NCBI RefSeq assembly: GCF_000472445.1
Contig: NZ_AXAJ01000018.1
Span: forward strand, 47,972 to 111,971
Direction: 5' to 3'
Source: Burkholderia sp. WSM2230
GTDB lineage: Bacteria > Pseudomonadota > Gammaproteobacteria > Burkholderiales > Burkholderiaceae
Length of the DNA: 64,000 nt
The notes under the pieces are model-generated. The model saw only the letters and a program-made list of their open reading frames with translations. It did not search any database and was not told the origin of the DNA. Positions 1 through 8,101 of the stretch are shown here, one piece after another. A program made the position numbers and the translations under genes. Positions within the stretch are counted from its first letter, which is position 1; every line of letters starts with the position of its first letter.

Positions 1-1461
1 CGAGTCGATCTGATCGCCTTCGAGCAGCGCTTCGATACGGCCTTGACGGAACACGGCGACGCGGTCGCACATGCCGACAATCTCAGGCAGTTCCGACGAA
101 ATCATGATGATCGAATAGCCGCGCGCGGTGAGTTCGCGCATCAGCAGATAAATTTCCGCCTTCGCGCCGACGTCGATACCGCGCGTCGGTTCGTCGAAGA
201 TCAGGATGTTCGTGTGATGGTTCAGCCAGCGCGCAATCACCACCTTCTGCTGGTTGCCGCCTGAAAGCGTGGCCACTTCGGTGTGCATGGTCGGCGCTTT
301 CACGCCCACGCGTTTCATGATGTCGGCTGTGGCGCGCGCTTCGCTGCGCTGATCGATAAAAAAACGCAGCGAGCGATACTTGCCCAGGTTGTTGATCGAG
401 ATGTTCTGCTTGATGGAGAAGTCCGTAATCAGCCCTTCGGTCTTACGGCTTTCAGGAAGAATACCCACGCCCGCGCGCAACGCGTCGGCTGGATCGGACA
501 ATTTCGCGGCCTCGCCGTTGATGCGAATGTCCTTCGCGTAAGCCGGGTCTGCGCCGATCACAGCGAGCGCGGTCTCCGTGCGGCCCGACCCGACCAGTCC
601 CGCAAAGCCGAGAATTTCCCCTTCGCGCAGCGTGAATTGCAGCACCGGGCCGTCTTTCAGCAATTGCAGCTTCTGCACGTCCAGCACGATCTTTGTGTCC
701 GAGCGCAACGGCGGCTTCGGCGGAAAGCTGTTTTCTATGCGGCGTCCCACCATCATCTCGACAAGGCGGCTCACGTCCGACTGCGCGACCTCGGTCATGC
801 CGACATACTGCCCATCGCGCAGCACCGTGATGCGGTCACACACTTCGAAAATTTCTTCGAGGTGGTGCGAGATGAAAATCATCGCGACGCCCTGTTGTTT
901 CAACTCGCGCATGATCGCAAACAGATGCTCGGCTTCGGCGGGCGTGAGCGTGGCGGTCGGTTCGTCGAGAATCAAAATGCGCGCTTCCAGAGAGAGCGCC
1001 TTGCCGATTTCCACAAACTGCTGCTGCGCAACCGAGAGTTCACGAATCGGCACGGACAAGTCAATCGACACGCCGAGCCGCGCGAAAATCTCCGCTGCGG
1101 CGCGCCGCATCTTGCCGCGTTCGAGCAGACCGAGACCATTCTTCATTTCGCGGCCGAGAAACATGTTCTCGACTGCATTCAGATACGGAATCAGGCTGAA
1201 TTCCTGAAACACGATGCCGACGCCCGCCGCCACCGCGTCGTGATAGTTCGCGAAGTGGCGCGGCGTGCCTTCTATCGTGACCGTGCCTTCGTCCGGCTGA
1301 TAGATGCCGCACAAAATCTTCATTAGCGTCGACTTGCCCGCGCCGTTTTCGCCGAGCAGCGCATGAATCTCGCCACGCGCGATCTCGAGGTGAATGGCTT
1401 GCAACGCCTTCACGCCGGGAAAGCTTTTGCTGATGTTCTCGAGCTTGAGTATCGTGTTCAT
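1..1461 (-). CDS. Sugar ABC transporter ATP-binding protein (RbsA/XylG type), 3' end missing
   Basis: Energises uptake of a monosaccharide or polyol through an inner-membrane carbohydrate importer. The visible 487 residues start MNTILKLENISKSFPG and hold two fused ABC domains, as in RbsA, XylG and AraG. The first has Walker A GENGAGKST (about 37-45), signature LSVAQQQ and Walker B ILILDEPTATLT. The second has a degenerate Walker A (GLVGSGRTE) and an intact signature LSGGNQQK followed by IFDEPTRGID. That asymmetry is typical of the family. The reading frame stays open to base 1, so the C-terminus and probably the permease gene lie to the left. It follows the binding-protein gene on the same strand after 76 bases. 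The substrate cannot be read from the ATPase. Confidence 0.93.
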   Translation of the reverse strand, partial: MNTILKLENISKSFPGVKALQAIHLEIARGEIHALLGENGAGKSTLMKILCGIYQPDEGTVTIEGTPRHFANYHDAVAAGVGIVFQEFSLIPYLNAVENMFLGREMKNGLGLLERGKMRRAAAEIFARLGVSIDLSVPIRELSVAQQQFVEIGKALSLEARILILDEPTATLTPAEAEHLFAIMRELKQQGVAMIFISHHLEEIFEVCDRITVLRDGQYVGMTEVAQSDVSRLVEMMVGRRIENSFPPKPPLRSDTKIVLDVQKLQLLKDGPVLQFTLREGEILGFAGLVGSGRTETALAVIGADPAYAKDIRINGEAAKLSDPADALRAGVGILPESRKTEGLITDFSIKQNISINNLGKYRSLRFFIDQRSEARATADIMKRVGVKAPTMHTEVATLSGGNQQKVVIARWLNHHTNILIFDEPTRGIDVGAKAEIYLLMRELTARGYSIIMISSELPEIVGMCDRVAVFRQGRIEALLEGDQIDS

Positions 1462-1537
1462 CGGGTGCTCCATCGCTGCCCGCCGTCATGCCGGCCGACC
1501 ATAAAATCCGGGCATGCCGCAACGGCGGGCACTCGGC

Positions 1538-2491
1538 TTACCAGCTGAAACCCTTTGCGTTGCTCCGGTCGATCATCTTCACGTCGACGGGAATCGCCTT
1601 CGGCACATTGGCGCCCCACTTCTTCGCGTACGCGATGCCGAGCGCGATGCGAACCTGATCGGCAGGAAACTGCGCGGACGTCTCGATGAATTTTGAATTC
1701 GGCTTCTGGATCGCGGCAATCGCTTCGGGCGCACCGTCGACGCTCGTCAGCTTGATGTCCTTGCCCGAGGACTCGATAGCGGAAAGCGCGCCCATCGAGC
1801 CGCCGTCGTTCACGCTGAAGATGCCCTTCAGGTTCGGATGCGCCTGGATCATGTTCTCGGTCACCGAGAGCGCGGTCGCGCGTTCCTGCTTGCCGTTCTG
1901 CGTATCCACGAGCTTGACGTTCGGCGACTTCGCCAGCGCCGCTTTGCAGCCGCGCACGCGTTCGAGAATCGGCACCACCGGAATGCCGTCGAGAATCGCA
2001 ACTTCGCCGCTGCCGCCAATCGACTTCGCGAGGTACTCGCAGGCCATCTGTCCGGCATCGAAGTTCTTCGAGCCGACGAAGGAATCGACCGGGCCGTTCG
2101 CGTTCGCATCCACCGCGACCACCACCACGCCTGCTTTTTTCGCCGATGTCACCGCCGATTGAATGCCTGTCGAATCAGTCGGATTCACGAGGAGGATGTC
2201 GATCTTCTTCTGCAGCATGTCCTCGACGTCGCTCACCTGTTTGCTCACGTCGTGATGCGCGTCGGTCACGACAACCGTTGCGCCGGTCGATGCAGCCGCA
2301 TCGTTCAACGCCTTCTGCATCGTCACGAAGTAGGGATTGTTGAGCTCCTGAAACGTCATGCCGATCTTCAGCGGCGCGGCCTGTGCGGCGGGCGCGGCGA
2401 TGAACGAGAGGCTGAAGGCGAGGCTCGCGAACAGCGCGCCGCGCCGCGTGAAGGTGGTCGACGATGCCTGTTTCATGGTGGTTTGCGTCAT
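1538..2491 (-). CDS. Periplasmic sugar-binding protein (RbsB type)
   Basis: Captures the sugar for the neighbouring ABC importer in the periplasm. About 317 residues. A twin-arginine-like/Sec signal (TRRGALFASLAFSLSFIAAPAAQAA) is followed by APLKIGMTFQELNNPYFVTMQKAL, the characteristic beginning of the periplasmic binding protein type 1 fold, with later motifs NPTDSTGIQSAV and FSVNDGGSMGAL. I chose the ATG at 2491 rather than an in-frame ATG nine codons upstream because GGAGAC lies about six bases before it. The AraC regulator gene precedes it on the same strand. The 132-base gap between them holds a perfect inverted repeat and a short direct repeat. Ligand unknown: ribose, xylose, arabinose or a polyol are all possible. 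Confidence 0.9.
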   Translation of the reverse strand: MTQTTMKQASSTTFTRRGALFASLAFSLSFIAAPAAQAAPLKIGMTFQELNNPYFVTMQKALNDAAASTGATVVVTDAHHDVSKQVSDVEDMLQKKIDILLVNPTDSTGIQSAVTSAKKAGVVVVAVDANANGPVDSFVGSKNFDAGQMACEYLAKSIGGSGEVAILDGIPVVPILERVRGCKAALAKSPNVKLVDTQNGKQERATALSVTENMIQAHPNLKGIFSVNDGGSMGALSAIESSGKDIKLTSVDGAPEAIAAIQKPNSKFIETSAQFPADQVRIALGIAYAKKWGANVPKAIPVDVKMIDRSNAKGFSW

Positions 2492-2523
2492 GGTTGTCTC
2501 CGTTTTTGAAGTGAGCACGTCCC

Positions 2524-2547
2524 TCGCGCTGTCGTCGGACAGCGCGA
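2524..2547. repeat. 24-bp inverted repeat in the leader of the sugar-binding protein gene
   Basis: Arms TCGCGCTGTC (2524-2533) and GACAGCGCGA (2538-2547) are exact complements around a GTCG loop, 33 bases before the start codon at 2491. It could be a leader hairpin in the mRNA or a dyad operator; the sequence cannot separate the two. Confidence 0.55.
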
Positions 2548-2601
2548 TACATGTTGAACGTGGTGAAGCAAGGTGCTTGCTGAAAAAAGCCCTGCAGTGG
2601 A

Positions 2602-2620
2602 CTACATTGGGGCTACATTG
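2602..2620. promoter_or_regulatory. Candidate AraC-type operator: direct repeat of CTACATTG
   Basis: CTACATTG occurs at 2602-2609 and again at 2613-2620, separated by GGG, right after the stop codon of the AraC-family gene and about 110 bases upstream of the binding-protein start. AraC-family proteins usually bind direct repeats, so this is a plausible site for the adjacent regulator. The 11-bp period is shorter than the classical 21-bp spacing. Confidence 0.35.
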
Positions 2621-2623
2621 CTG

Positions 2624-3604
2624 CTAGGTTGGCGGGTAAGCAGCAGCCGCAGGATGCGGCAGACCAGGCGCTAGCACGATGGCGGGCGCGTCGTCGATAC
2701 CCCTGCCGCGCGCCGCGGCTTCTTCCGAAGCATCGCGGCTCGCGTCGTTCAATTGCTGATAGCGGCGAAATTTCGAAGGCGCCATGCCTTTCACTGCGAG
2801 AAACTGCCGGTTGAAATTCGACAGGTTGTTAAAGCCCGCCTTGAAGCAGATGTCGGTCACGCTCAGTTCGCTATCGGTCAGCAACTGGCACGCGAGATTG
2901 ATCCGCATGCGGTTCACGTACTGCACGAACGGCAAGCCCGTATGCCGGCGGAAATAGCGCGAGAACGCACTCACGCTCTGGCCGGCCAGTTGCGCGAGAT
3001 CCGACTCGCGCAAGTCGTTCGCGAGGTTCTTGCCGATATACGAAAGCACGTGATTGATGCGCGTCGACGCAAAACCCGTCGGGTCGGCCTGATAAGCGGG
3101 GCTCGCGAGCGTCTCGCGGTCTTCGGCGTTCATCAGGATTTCCAGCATCGACATGAACAGCACGAGGCGGCGCAGTCCGCGCGCCGCCAGCAGTTCGAGA
3201 AAGAGCGGCTGGATCGCGGCACTGGTGAGCGCGCCGAACGACACGCCGCGGCGCGAATCGGCAAGCAGCGCCTCTACCTGACGCCATTCGGGAAAGCTTT
3301 CCAGACAGCTCGACACGAATTCCTGGCCGAACTGCACGACCAGATTGCGCTGCGCGATGCTCTCGCCTTCGGGCACGTCGCTCACCCAGTTATGCGGCAG
3401 GTTCGGACCCATCAACACGAGATTGCCAGGCGCAAAACTGCTGATGTGATCGCCGACGAACATCTTGCCCGTGGTCGCCACGATCAGATGGATCTCGTAC
3501 TCGGGATGAAAATGCCAGCGTACCGTGCGATACGGATAGCCGTGCGACCACACTTTGAACGACTCGTCGCGGCGTACGGCCACGATCTCCAGATCGGGTT
3601 GCAC
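2624..3604 (-). CDS. AraC-family transcriptional regulator with cupin sensor domain
   Basis: Likely controls the adjacent sugar ABC transporter. 326 residues. The N-terminal half is an AraC-type cupin (VRWHFHPEYEIHLIVATTGKMFVGDHISSFAPGNLVLMGPNLPHNW). The C-terminal half carries two helix-turn-helix units, one around DLAQLAGQSVSAFSRYFRRHTGLPFVQYVNRMRI and the second SVTDICFKAGFNNLSNFNRQFLAVKGMAPSKFRRY, which is the AraC signature. It lies upstream of the binding protein on the same strand and is divergent from the mannitol-type dehydrogenase operon across about 385 bases. Its effector is presumably the sugar transported by the neighbouring genes. That operon control is inference from position. 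Confidence 0.9.
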   Translation of the reverse strand: MQPDLEIVAVRRDESFKVWSHGYPYRTVRWHFHPEYEIHLIVATTGKMFVGDHISSFAPGNLVLMGPNLPHNWVSDVPEGESIAQRNLVVQFGQEFVSSCLESFPEWRQVEALLADSRRGVSFGALTSAAIQPLFLELLAARGLRRLVLFMSMLEILMNAEDRETLASPAYQADPTGFASTRINHVLSYIGKNLANDLRESDLAQLAGQSVSAFSRYFRRHTGLPFVQYVNRMRINLACQLLTDSELSVTDICFKAGFNNLSNFNRQFLAVKGMAPSKFRRYQQLNDASRDASEEAAARGRGIDDAPAIVLAPGLPHPAAAAYPPT

Positions 3605-3989
3605 TGTCTGCCTCCATGAAGCGGCTCGGGAACGATGCCGCTCGTCTTCGTCTTGTACAGCGAAAAGTAGCCTTCAAACGCGCAATCCACCACTAAAAAT
3701 GAAACCGCGGACCGATACTTTTTTGCATTCGGGTAAGTCCCGACGCGCGACAGGTCAAGAATGATGCAATGCAAAACGCGTGGCGAAGCGCGCCGCAAGG
3801 CGTGCGCGTGCGCCGTTGAGGATGCCGGGGAGTCACGCGCCGCCGCGCCGCGCCACGAAAACATCGCGCGGTCGCCTTGACTTTCGTTTCGGCGGGTACG
3901 ATCATTCGCCCACAAGCAGAGCAAATGCTCTCACCGAAAAGAAACGCGCGCGACTAGCCGCGCGAGAGCCCAGACAGATGGAGACGCAC
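3605..3989. other. Divergent intergenic region, AraC gene / polyol dehydrogenase
   Basis: This 385-base gap must hold the promoters of the AraC-type gene (leftwards) and of the dehydrogenase-xylulokinase operon (rightwards). The only well-defined element I see is the 14-bp palindrome at 3918-3931, listed separately. The dehydrogenase frame is open upstream of 3990, but the stretch does not resemble the family and lacks a ribosome-binding site, so I do not extend the gene. Confidence 0.5.
3918..3931. promoter_or_regulatory. Candidate polyol-regulon operator, left arm
   Basis: Perfect palindrome AGAGCA-AA-TGCTCT, 58 bases upstream of the dehydrogenase start at 3990. A sister palindrome, TGAGCG-AA-CGCTCA, lies 37 bases upstream of the sorbitol dehydrogenase start on the other arm (14241-14254). 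Both fit nGAGCRAAYGCTCn. The SorC/DeoR-type regulator encoded between the two arms is the natural candidate to bind them. No binding data are available here. Confidence 0.5.
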
Positions 3990-5402
3990 ATGAGCAGCGG
4001 GCAAGGCAGCGGCGAGGCCGCACACGTGATTCTGCACATCGGCGCGGGATCGTTTCATCGCGCGCATCAGGCGTGGTATCTGCACAGGTTGAATGAAGCG
4101 AAGCTGCCGGGAGAGCCGCACTGGTCGCTTACCGTCGGTAATATTCGCAGCGACATGAACGCGGTGCTTGAAGCACTGGCCGCGCAAGACGGCGTCTATA
4201 CGCTCGAGACGGTCACGCCTCAGGGCGAACGCGCGTACGAGACTATCCGCTCGATTGAACGCGTGGTGCCGTGGACCGAAAGCCTCGACGCGCTGATCGA
4301 GGCCGGCGCCGATCCCGCTTGCAAGATCATCTCGTTCACGGTCACGGAAGGCGGCTACTACCTCGACGAACACGACCAGCTAGACACGGCCAACGCCGAT
4401 CTCGCGGCCGACCTGAAAGGCGGACACACCACCATCTACGGCGCGCTGGCGGCGATTCTCGACGCGCGCATGAAAGCCGGCGCGGGTCCCGTCACGCTGC
4501 AAACCTGCGACAACCTGCGCCGCAACGGCGAGCGTTTTCATGCAGGCATGAGCGCGTTTCTCGAACTGCGCGGCGCGGCCGAACTTGCGCAATGGTTCGA
4601 CGACAACACCGCGTGTCCGAGTTCAATGGTCGATCGCATCACGCCGCGCCCGACGCCCGACGTGCGTGAGCGCGTAACGGCCGCGACGGGCGTGGACGAC
4701 GCCTGCCCGGTAATGGGCGAAGCGTTCATCCAATGGGTGATCGAAGAGCGCTTCATTGCCGGGCGTCCCGCCTGGGAGAAGGTCGGCGCGGAACTGGTCG
4801 AGTCGGTGCTGCCCTACGAAGAAGCGAAGATCCGCATACTCAACGCGACCCATAGCTGCATTGCGTGGGCGGGCACGCTCGTCGGTCTTAACTACATTCA
4901 CGAAGGCACGCAAGACGCGGACATCCGCCAGTTCGCGTTCGATTACGTGAGCGAGGATGTAATTCCGTGCCTCACGCCGAGCCCGCTCGACCTCGAACGC
5001 TATCGCGATGTCGTGCTCGAACGCTTCGGCAATCCTTATATCCAGGACACCAACCAGCGCGTGGCCGCCGACGGCTTTTCCAAACTGCCAGGCTTCATTG
5101 CGCCGACTCTCGCCGAGTGTTTCGAGCGCGGCGTCACGCCCGCGGCCACGGCAATGCTGCCCGCGCTGTTCTTCCGCTTCCTCGACCGCTGGCAGGCAGG
5201 CACGCTGCCCTACGCCTATCAGGACGGCGTGATGGACGAGCGCGTCGCGCGCGGCTTCTTCGCGGCGCCCGATCCGTTGCAGGCGTTCGCGGCGGACCGG
5301 CTGTTGTGGGGCAGCATGACCGGCACGCAGGAACTCGAATCCGCACTGGCCGGCGCGTTGGCGCGCGTCGACGTGTGGCTCGCAAAACGCGGGCAGGTCT
5401 AG
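3990..5402 (+). CDS. Mannitol dehydrogenase family protein (mannitol/arabitol 2-dehydrogenase type)
   Basis: NAD-dependent oxidation of a polyol to a ketose: mannitol to fructose or D-arabitol to xylulose, in the cytoplasm. 470 residues in the long-chain mannitol dehydrogenase family. The N-terminal nucleotide-binding motif is HIGAGSFHRAHQAWY. The later EEAKIRILNATHS stretch carries the family catalytic K-N-H residues. I start at the ATG at 3990 because GGAG sits six bases before it and the protein then begins at the usual distance from the GAGSFHRAHQ motif. The xylulokinase gene follows 112 bases later on the same strand, which suggests an arabitol route into the pentose phosphate pathway. 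Substrate preference cannot be settled from the sequence. Confidence 0.92.
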   Translation: MSSGQGSGEAAHVILHIGAGSFHRAHQAWYLHRLNEAKLPGEPHWSLTVGNIRSDMNAVLEALAAQDGVYTLETVTPQGERAYETIRSIERVVPWTESLDALIEAGADPACKIISFTVTEGGYYLDEHDQLDTANADLAADLKGGHTTIYGALAAILDARMKAGAGPVTLQTCDNLRRNGERFHAGMSAFLELRGAAELAQWFDDNTACPSSMVDRITPRPTPDVRERVTAATGVDDACPVMGEAFIQWVIEERFIAGRPAWEKVGAELVESVLPYEEAKIRILNATHSCIAWAGTLVGLNYIHEGTQDADIRQFAFDYVSEDVIPCLTPSPLDLERYRDVVLERFGNPYIQDTNQRVAADGFSKLPGFIAPTLAECFERGVTPAATAMLPALFFRFLDRWQAGTLPYAYQDGVMDERVARGFFAAPDPLQAFAADRLLWGSMTGTQELESALAGALARVDVWLAKRGQV

Positions 5403-5427
5403 AAGCGCAAGCCCGTCCCATCGAATC

Positions 5428-5466
5428 GCGCGCGGTGCCAGGCTTTATGCGCATGGCACCGCGCGC
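5428..5466 (+). other. Intercistronic hairpin between dehydrogenase and xylulokinase genes
   Basis: GCGCGCGGTGCC (5428-5439) pairs perfectly with GGCACCGCGCGC (5455-5466) around a 15-base loop. No U-tract follows, so it is more likely an mRNA-stability or processing element than a terminator. Confidence 0.45.
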
Positions 5467-5514
5467 CTTGTGCGGCTAAAGTAGCGCATCTCCAACGACG
5501 AAGGTTTCGCGCCC

Positions 5515-6996
5515 ATGTATCTCGGCATCGACCTAGGCACGTCCGAAGTGAAAGTCCTGCTGCTCGCCTCCACTGGACGCGTGATCGGCACCGCTGGCTC
5601 TCCGTTCACCGTTTCGCGCCCGCATCAGCGCTGGGCCGAGCAGAATCCCGAAGATTGGTGGGCCGGCACGCGAAGCGCGCTGGCTGCATTGCGCGCGAAA
5701 CATCCCGACGAGTTCGCGCAGATTCGCGGCATCGGCCTCTCGGGTCAGATGCACGGCGCGGTGCTGCTGGATGCCGAGGACCGCGTGCTGCGGCCGGCGA
5801 TTCTGTGGAACGACATGCGCAGCGACAAGGAATGCGCCGAGCTGACCGAACGCGCGCCGGACCTGCACAGTGTGGCCGGTAATCTGGCGATGCCGGGTTT
5901 CACCGCGCCCAAGCTGTTATGGGTCGCGCGTCACGAGCCCGACATCTTTGCGCGGACCGCGTGCGTGCTGCTGCCGAAAGACTACTTGCGTCTGCAACTG
6001 ACGGGCGGCAAGGTGTCCGATCCATCGGATGCGGCCGGCACACTGTGGCTCGACGTCGCCAAACGCGACTGGTCCGATTCGCTGCTTGCGGCCTGCAACA
6101 TGACGCGCGCGCAGATGCCGGGCCTCGCCGAAGGCAGCGCGCCGTCCGGCACGCTGCTGCCGCAACTCGCGCGCGAGCTTGGCTTGAGCGACGGCGTGAT
6201 CGTCGCGGCGGGCGGCGGCGACAACGCGACGAGCGCAATCGGCATCGGCGCGACGCAGCCGGGCGACGGCTTCGTTTCGCTCGGCACCTCGGGCGTGCTG
6301 TGCGTGGTGGGCGACAGCTTCCGGCCGAACCCGGCTTCGGCAGTGCATGCGTTCTGCCACGCGATTCCGGACCGCTGGCATCAGATGAGCGTCGTGCTCT
6401 CGGCGGCAAGCTGTTTGCGCTGGGTCTGCAAGCTCACATCGACCGACGAACCCACGCTGCTCGCCGAGATCGAAGCGTTGCCCGAGGATGCGCTGAATAC
6501 CGCGCCGCTCTTTTTGCCGTATCTCTCGGGTGAGCGCACGCCGCACAACGACCCCTATGCGCAGGGCGTGTTCTTCGGCATGAATCACGCAACGGATCGC
6601 GCGCTGCTCGGCTATGCGGTGCTGGAAGGCGTGACGCTCGCGCTCACCGACGGCCTCGACGCGCTGCGTGCGGCCGGCACCGAAGCAAAAGCTCTGTCAC
6701 TGCTGGGCGGCGGCGCGCGCAGCGATTACTGGGCGCAACTGCTCGCGGACGCGCTGGACACCGCGACGCGCAAGCACGGCGGCGGCGAGACCGGTGCGGC
6801 GCTCGGCGCGGCCCGCCTCGGCTGGCTCGCGGCGGGCGGCGATCCGGCGAGCGTGCTCGCCAAACCGCCCATCGAGAAAGAGTTCACGCCGAATCCGCGC
6901 CGGCATGCGCAATTGCGCGCGCGGCTCGACGCGTATCGCGCGCTGTACCGTCACGTGCGGCCGCTTTTCGATCCCGCGCGCGAAAAGCTCGCCTGA
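5515..6996 (+). CDS. xylB: Xylulokinase
   Basis: ATP-dependent phosphorylation of D-xylulose to xylulose 5-phosphate, feeding the pentose phosphate pathway. 493 residues, the usual length. FGGY-family motifs are present in order: MYLGIDLGTSEVKVLLL (phosphate-binding start), GIGLSGQMHGAVLLD, LLPKDYLRLQLTGG, GGGDNATSAIGIG, FLPYLSGERTPHNDP and LLGGGARSDYW near the C-terminal FGGY signature region. It lies between the polyol dehydrogenase and the SorC-type regulator, matching polyol operons of Rhodobacter (smo/mtlK/xylB) and Pseudomonas fluorescens (mtl). A second, divergent FGGY kinase lies at 19.5-21.0 kb. Confidence 0.95.
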   Translation: MYLGIDLGTSEVKVLLLASTGRVIGTAGSPFTVSRPHQRWAEQNPEDWWAGTRSALAALRAKHPDEFAQIRGIGLSGQMHGAVLLDAEDRVLRPAILWNDMRSDKECAELTERAPDLHSVAGNLAMPGFTAPKLLWVARHEPDIFARTACVLLPKDYLRLQLTGGKVSDPSDAAGTLWLDVAKRDWSDSLLAACNMTRAQMPGLAEGSAPSGTLLPQLARELGLSDGVIVAAGGGDNATSAIGIGATQPGDGFVSLGTSGVLCVVGDSFRPNPASAVHAFCHAIPDRWHQMSVVLSAASCLRWVCKLTSTDEPTLLAEIEALPEDALNTAPLFLPYLSGERTPHNDPYAQGVFFGMNHATDRALLGYAVLEGVTLALTDGLDALRAAGTEAKALSLLGGGARSDYWAQLLADALDTATRKHGGGETGAALGAARLGWLAAGGDPASVLAKPPIEKEFTPNPRRHAQLRARLDAYRALYRHVRPLFDPAREKLA

Positions 6997-7049
6997 GCGC
7001 GCAGCACCGCGCAAACGGCAGCCGGCGGCATCGACATGCATGCGCCGGC

Positions 7050-7058
7050 TGCTATCAT
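7050..7058 (+). promoter_or_regulatory. Extended -10 element before the SorC-type regulator
   Basis: TGCTATCAT matches the extended -10 form TGnTATNAT and lies 26 bases before the GTG start at 7085. No clear -35 is seen. It suggests the regulator has its own promoter as well as read-through from xylB. The same element type occurs before moaC. Confidence 0.45.
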
Positions 7059-7084
7059 CGGCGCCCTTCAAGCGGATCGTCACC

Positions 7085-8032
7085 GTGCCCAAGTCCACAG
7101 AAAAACTAGACCTTGCTACTCGCGCCGCGTGGCTCTACTACGTCGCGGGCAATACGCAGAACGAGATCGCCGAGAAACTGCAGGTGTCGCGCCCGGTCGC
7201 GCAACGGCTCGTCGCCTTCGCGGTGGAAAAGAACCTGATTCGCGTGCGCGTCGATCATCAACTGGCCGACTGTCTGTCGCTTGCCGATCAGCTGACGAAA
7301 CGCTATGGCCTTTCCATGTGCGAAGTGGTGCCCATCGACAGCGACACGCCCGAGGAAGTCGATCGCAAACTCGCGGTGGCCGGCGCGCAGGTGATGGAGC
7401 GCTACCTCGCGGAAGAAAAGCCGATGGTGGTCGCCGTGAGCAGCGGCCGCACGCTGAAAGCCGCGGTCGATCAGATCGCGCAGCTAGACCGTCCGCAGCA
7501 CCGGTTGGTATCCATGGTAGGAGCGATCGCTCAGGACGGCTCCTCGAACCGCTACGACGTCGCACTACACATTTCGGAGAAGACGGGCGGCAAGCATTTT
7601 CTGCTGCCCGCGCCGTTGATCGCCGATAGTGAGGCCGAGCGCGCGCAGTGGTGCAATCACCGGCTGTACCGGATCGTCGAGTCGCTGTCGGCGGAGGCGG
7701 ACGTGGCGTTTGTCGGCATCGGCAATATCGGGCCGAAATGTCCGCTGCACGAAGACGGCTTCATCACGTCGGCAGAGGTGAAGGAGTTGATGCAGAACGG
7801 CGCGGTGGCCGAAATGCTTGGCCTGCCGATCGATGCGGCCGGCGCGCGCGTCGAGTCGCCCACGGGCCGGCGCGTGACCAGCATTTCGATCGACTCGCCG
7901 CCGCGGCGGCCGACTATCGGTTTTGCAGGTGGCAAACGCAAACGCGAGGCACTGATCGCGGTGCTCAAGGGCGGCTGGCTCTCGGGGTTGGTGACCGACG
8001 AGTTGTGTGCGCGCGCGGCGCTAGAGGCGTAA
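7085..8032 (+). CDS. SorC/DeoR-type sugar-binding transcriptional regulator
   Basis: Predicted regulator of the surrounding polyol genes. 315 residues. An N-terminal helix-turn-helix (ATRAAWLYYVAGNTQNEIAEKLQVSRPVAQRLVAFA) is followed by the sugar-phosphate-binding domain of the SorC family (VVAVSSGRTLKAAVDQI, MVGAIAQDGSSNRYDVA, VAFVGIGNIGPKCPLHEDGF). The start is the GTG at 7085, giving the normal N-terminus PKSTEKLDLATRAAWLYY. An in-frame ATG at 7040 would place the start upstream of the likely promoter element. The gene ends convergent with the transporter operon. The likely inducer is a phosphorylated or free ketose or polyol, an inference from family and context. Confidence 0.92.
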   Translation: MPKSTEKLDLATRAAWLYYVAGNTQNEIAEKLQVSRPVAQRLVAFAVEKNLIRVRVDHQLADCLSLADQLTKRYGLSMCEVVPIDSDTPEEVDRKLAVAGAQVMERYLAEEKPMVVAVSSGRTLKAAVDQIAQLDRPQHRLVSMVGAIAQDGSSNRYDVALHISEKTGGKHFLLPAPLIADSEAERAQWCNHRLYRIVESLSAEADVAFVGIGNIGPKCPLHEDGFITSAEVKELMQNGAVAEMLGLPIDAAGARVESPTGRRVTSISIDSPPRRPTIGFAGGKRKREALIAVLKGGWLSGLVTDELCARAALEA

Positions 8033-8068
8033 GTCGCACTCTGAACGCGCGCGCCGCTTCGTATGAAA

Positions 8069-8095
8069 AGGCAGGAAGGCGCCCTTTCCCGCCTT
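8069..8095. terminator. Candidate bidirectional terminator between the converging polyol arms
   Basis: A bulged hairpin (AGGCAGGAAGG against CCTTTCCCGCCT) lies in the 69-base gap between the regulator and ATPase stop codons. Short T-runs flank it on both strands (GCCTTT rightwards, GCCTTTTC leftwards). Confidence 0.5.
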
Positions 8096-8101
8096 TCGAA
8101 C

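Noticed and set aside
283..1326. Long plus-strand open frame opposite the first ABC ATPase gene
   Set aside because: The minus strand encodes a complete set of ABC motifs; the plus-strand product is Arg/His-rich without family resemblance.
3780..3989. N-terminal extension of the mannitol-type dehydrogenase
   Set aside because: It is Arg/Ala-rich without similarity to the family and would run through the candidate operator; a ribosome-binding site precedes 3990.
6668..8032. Longer form of the SorC-type regulator starting inside xylB
   Set aside because: The upstream part is a shadow of the xylB reading frame; the promoter-like TGCTATCAT and the family N-terminus support the GTG at 7085.
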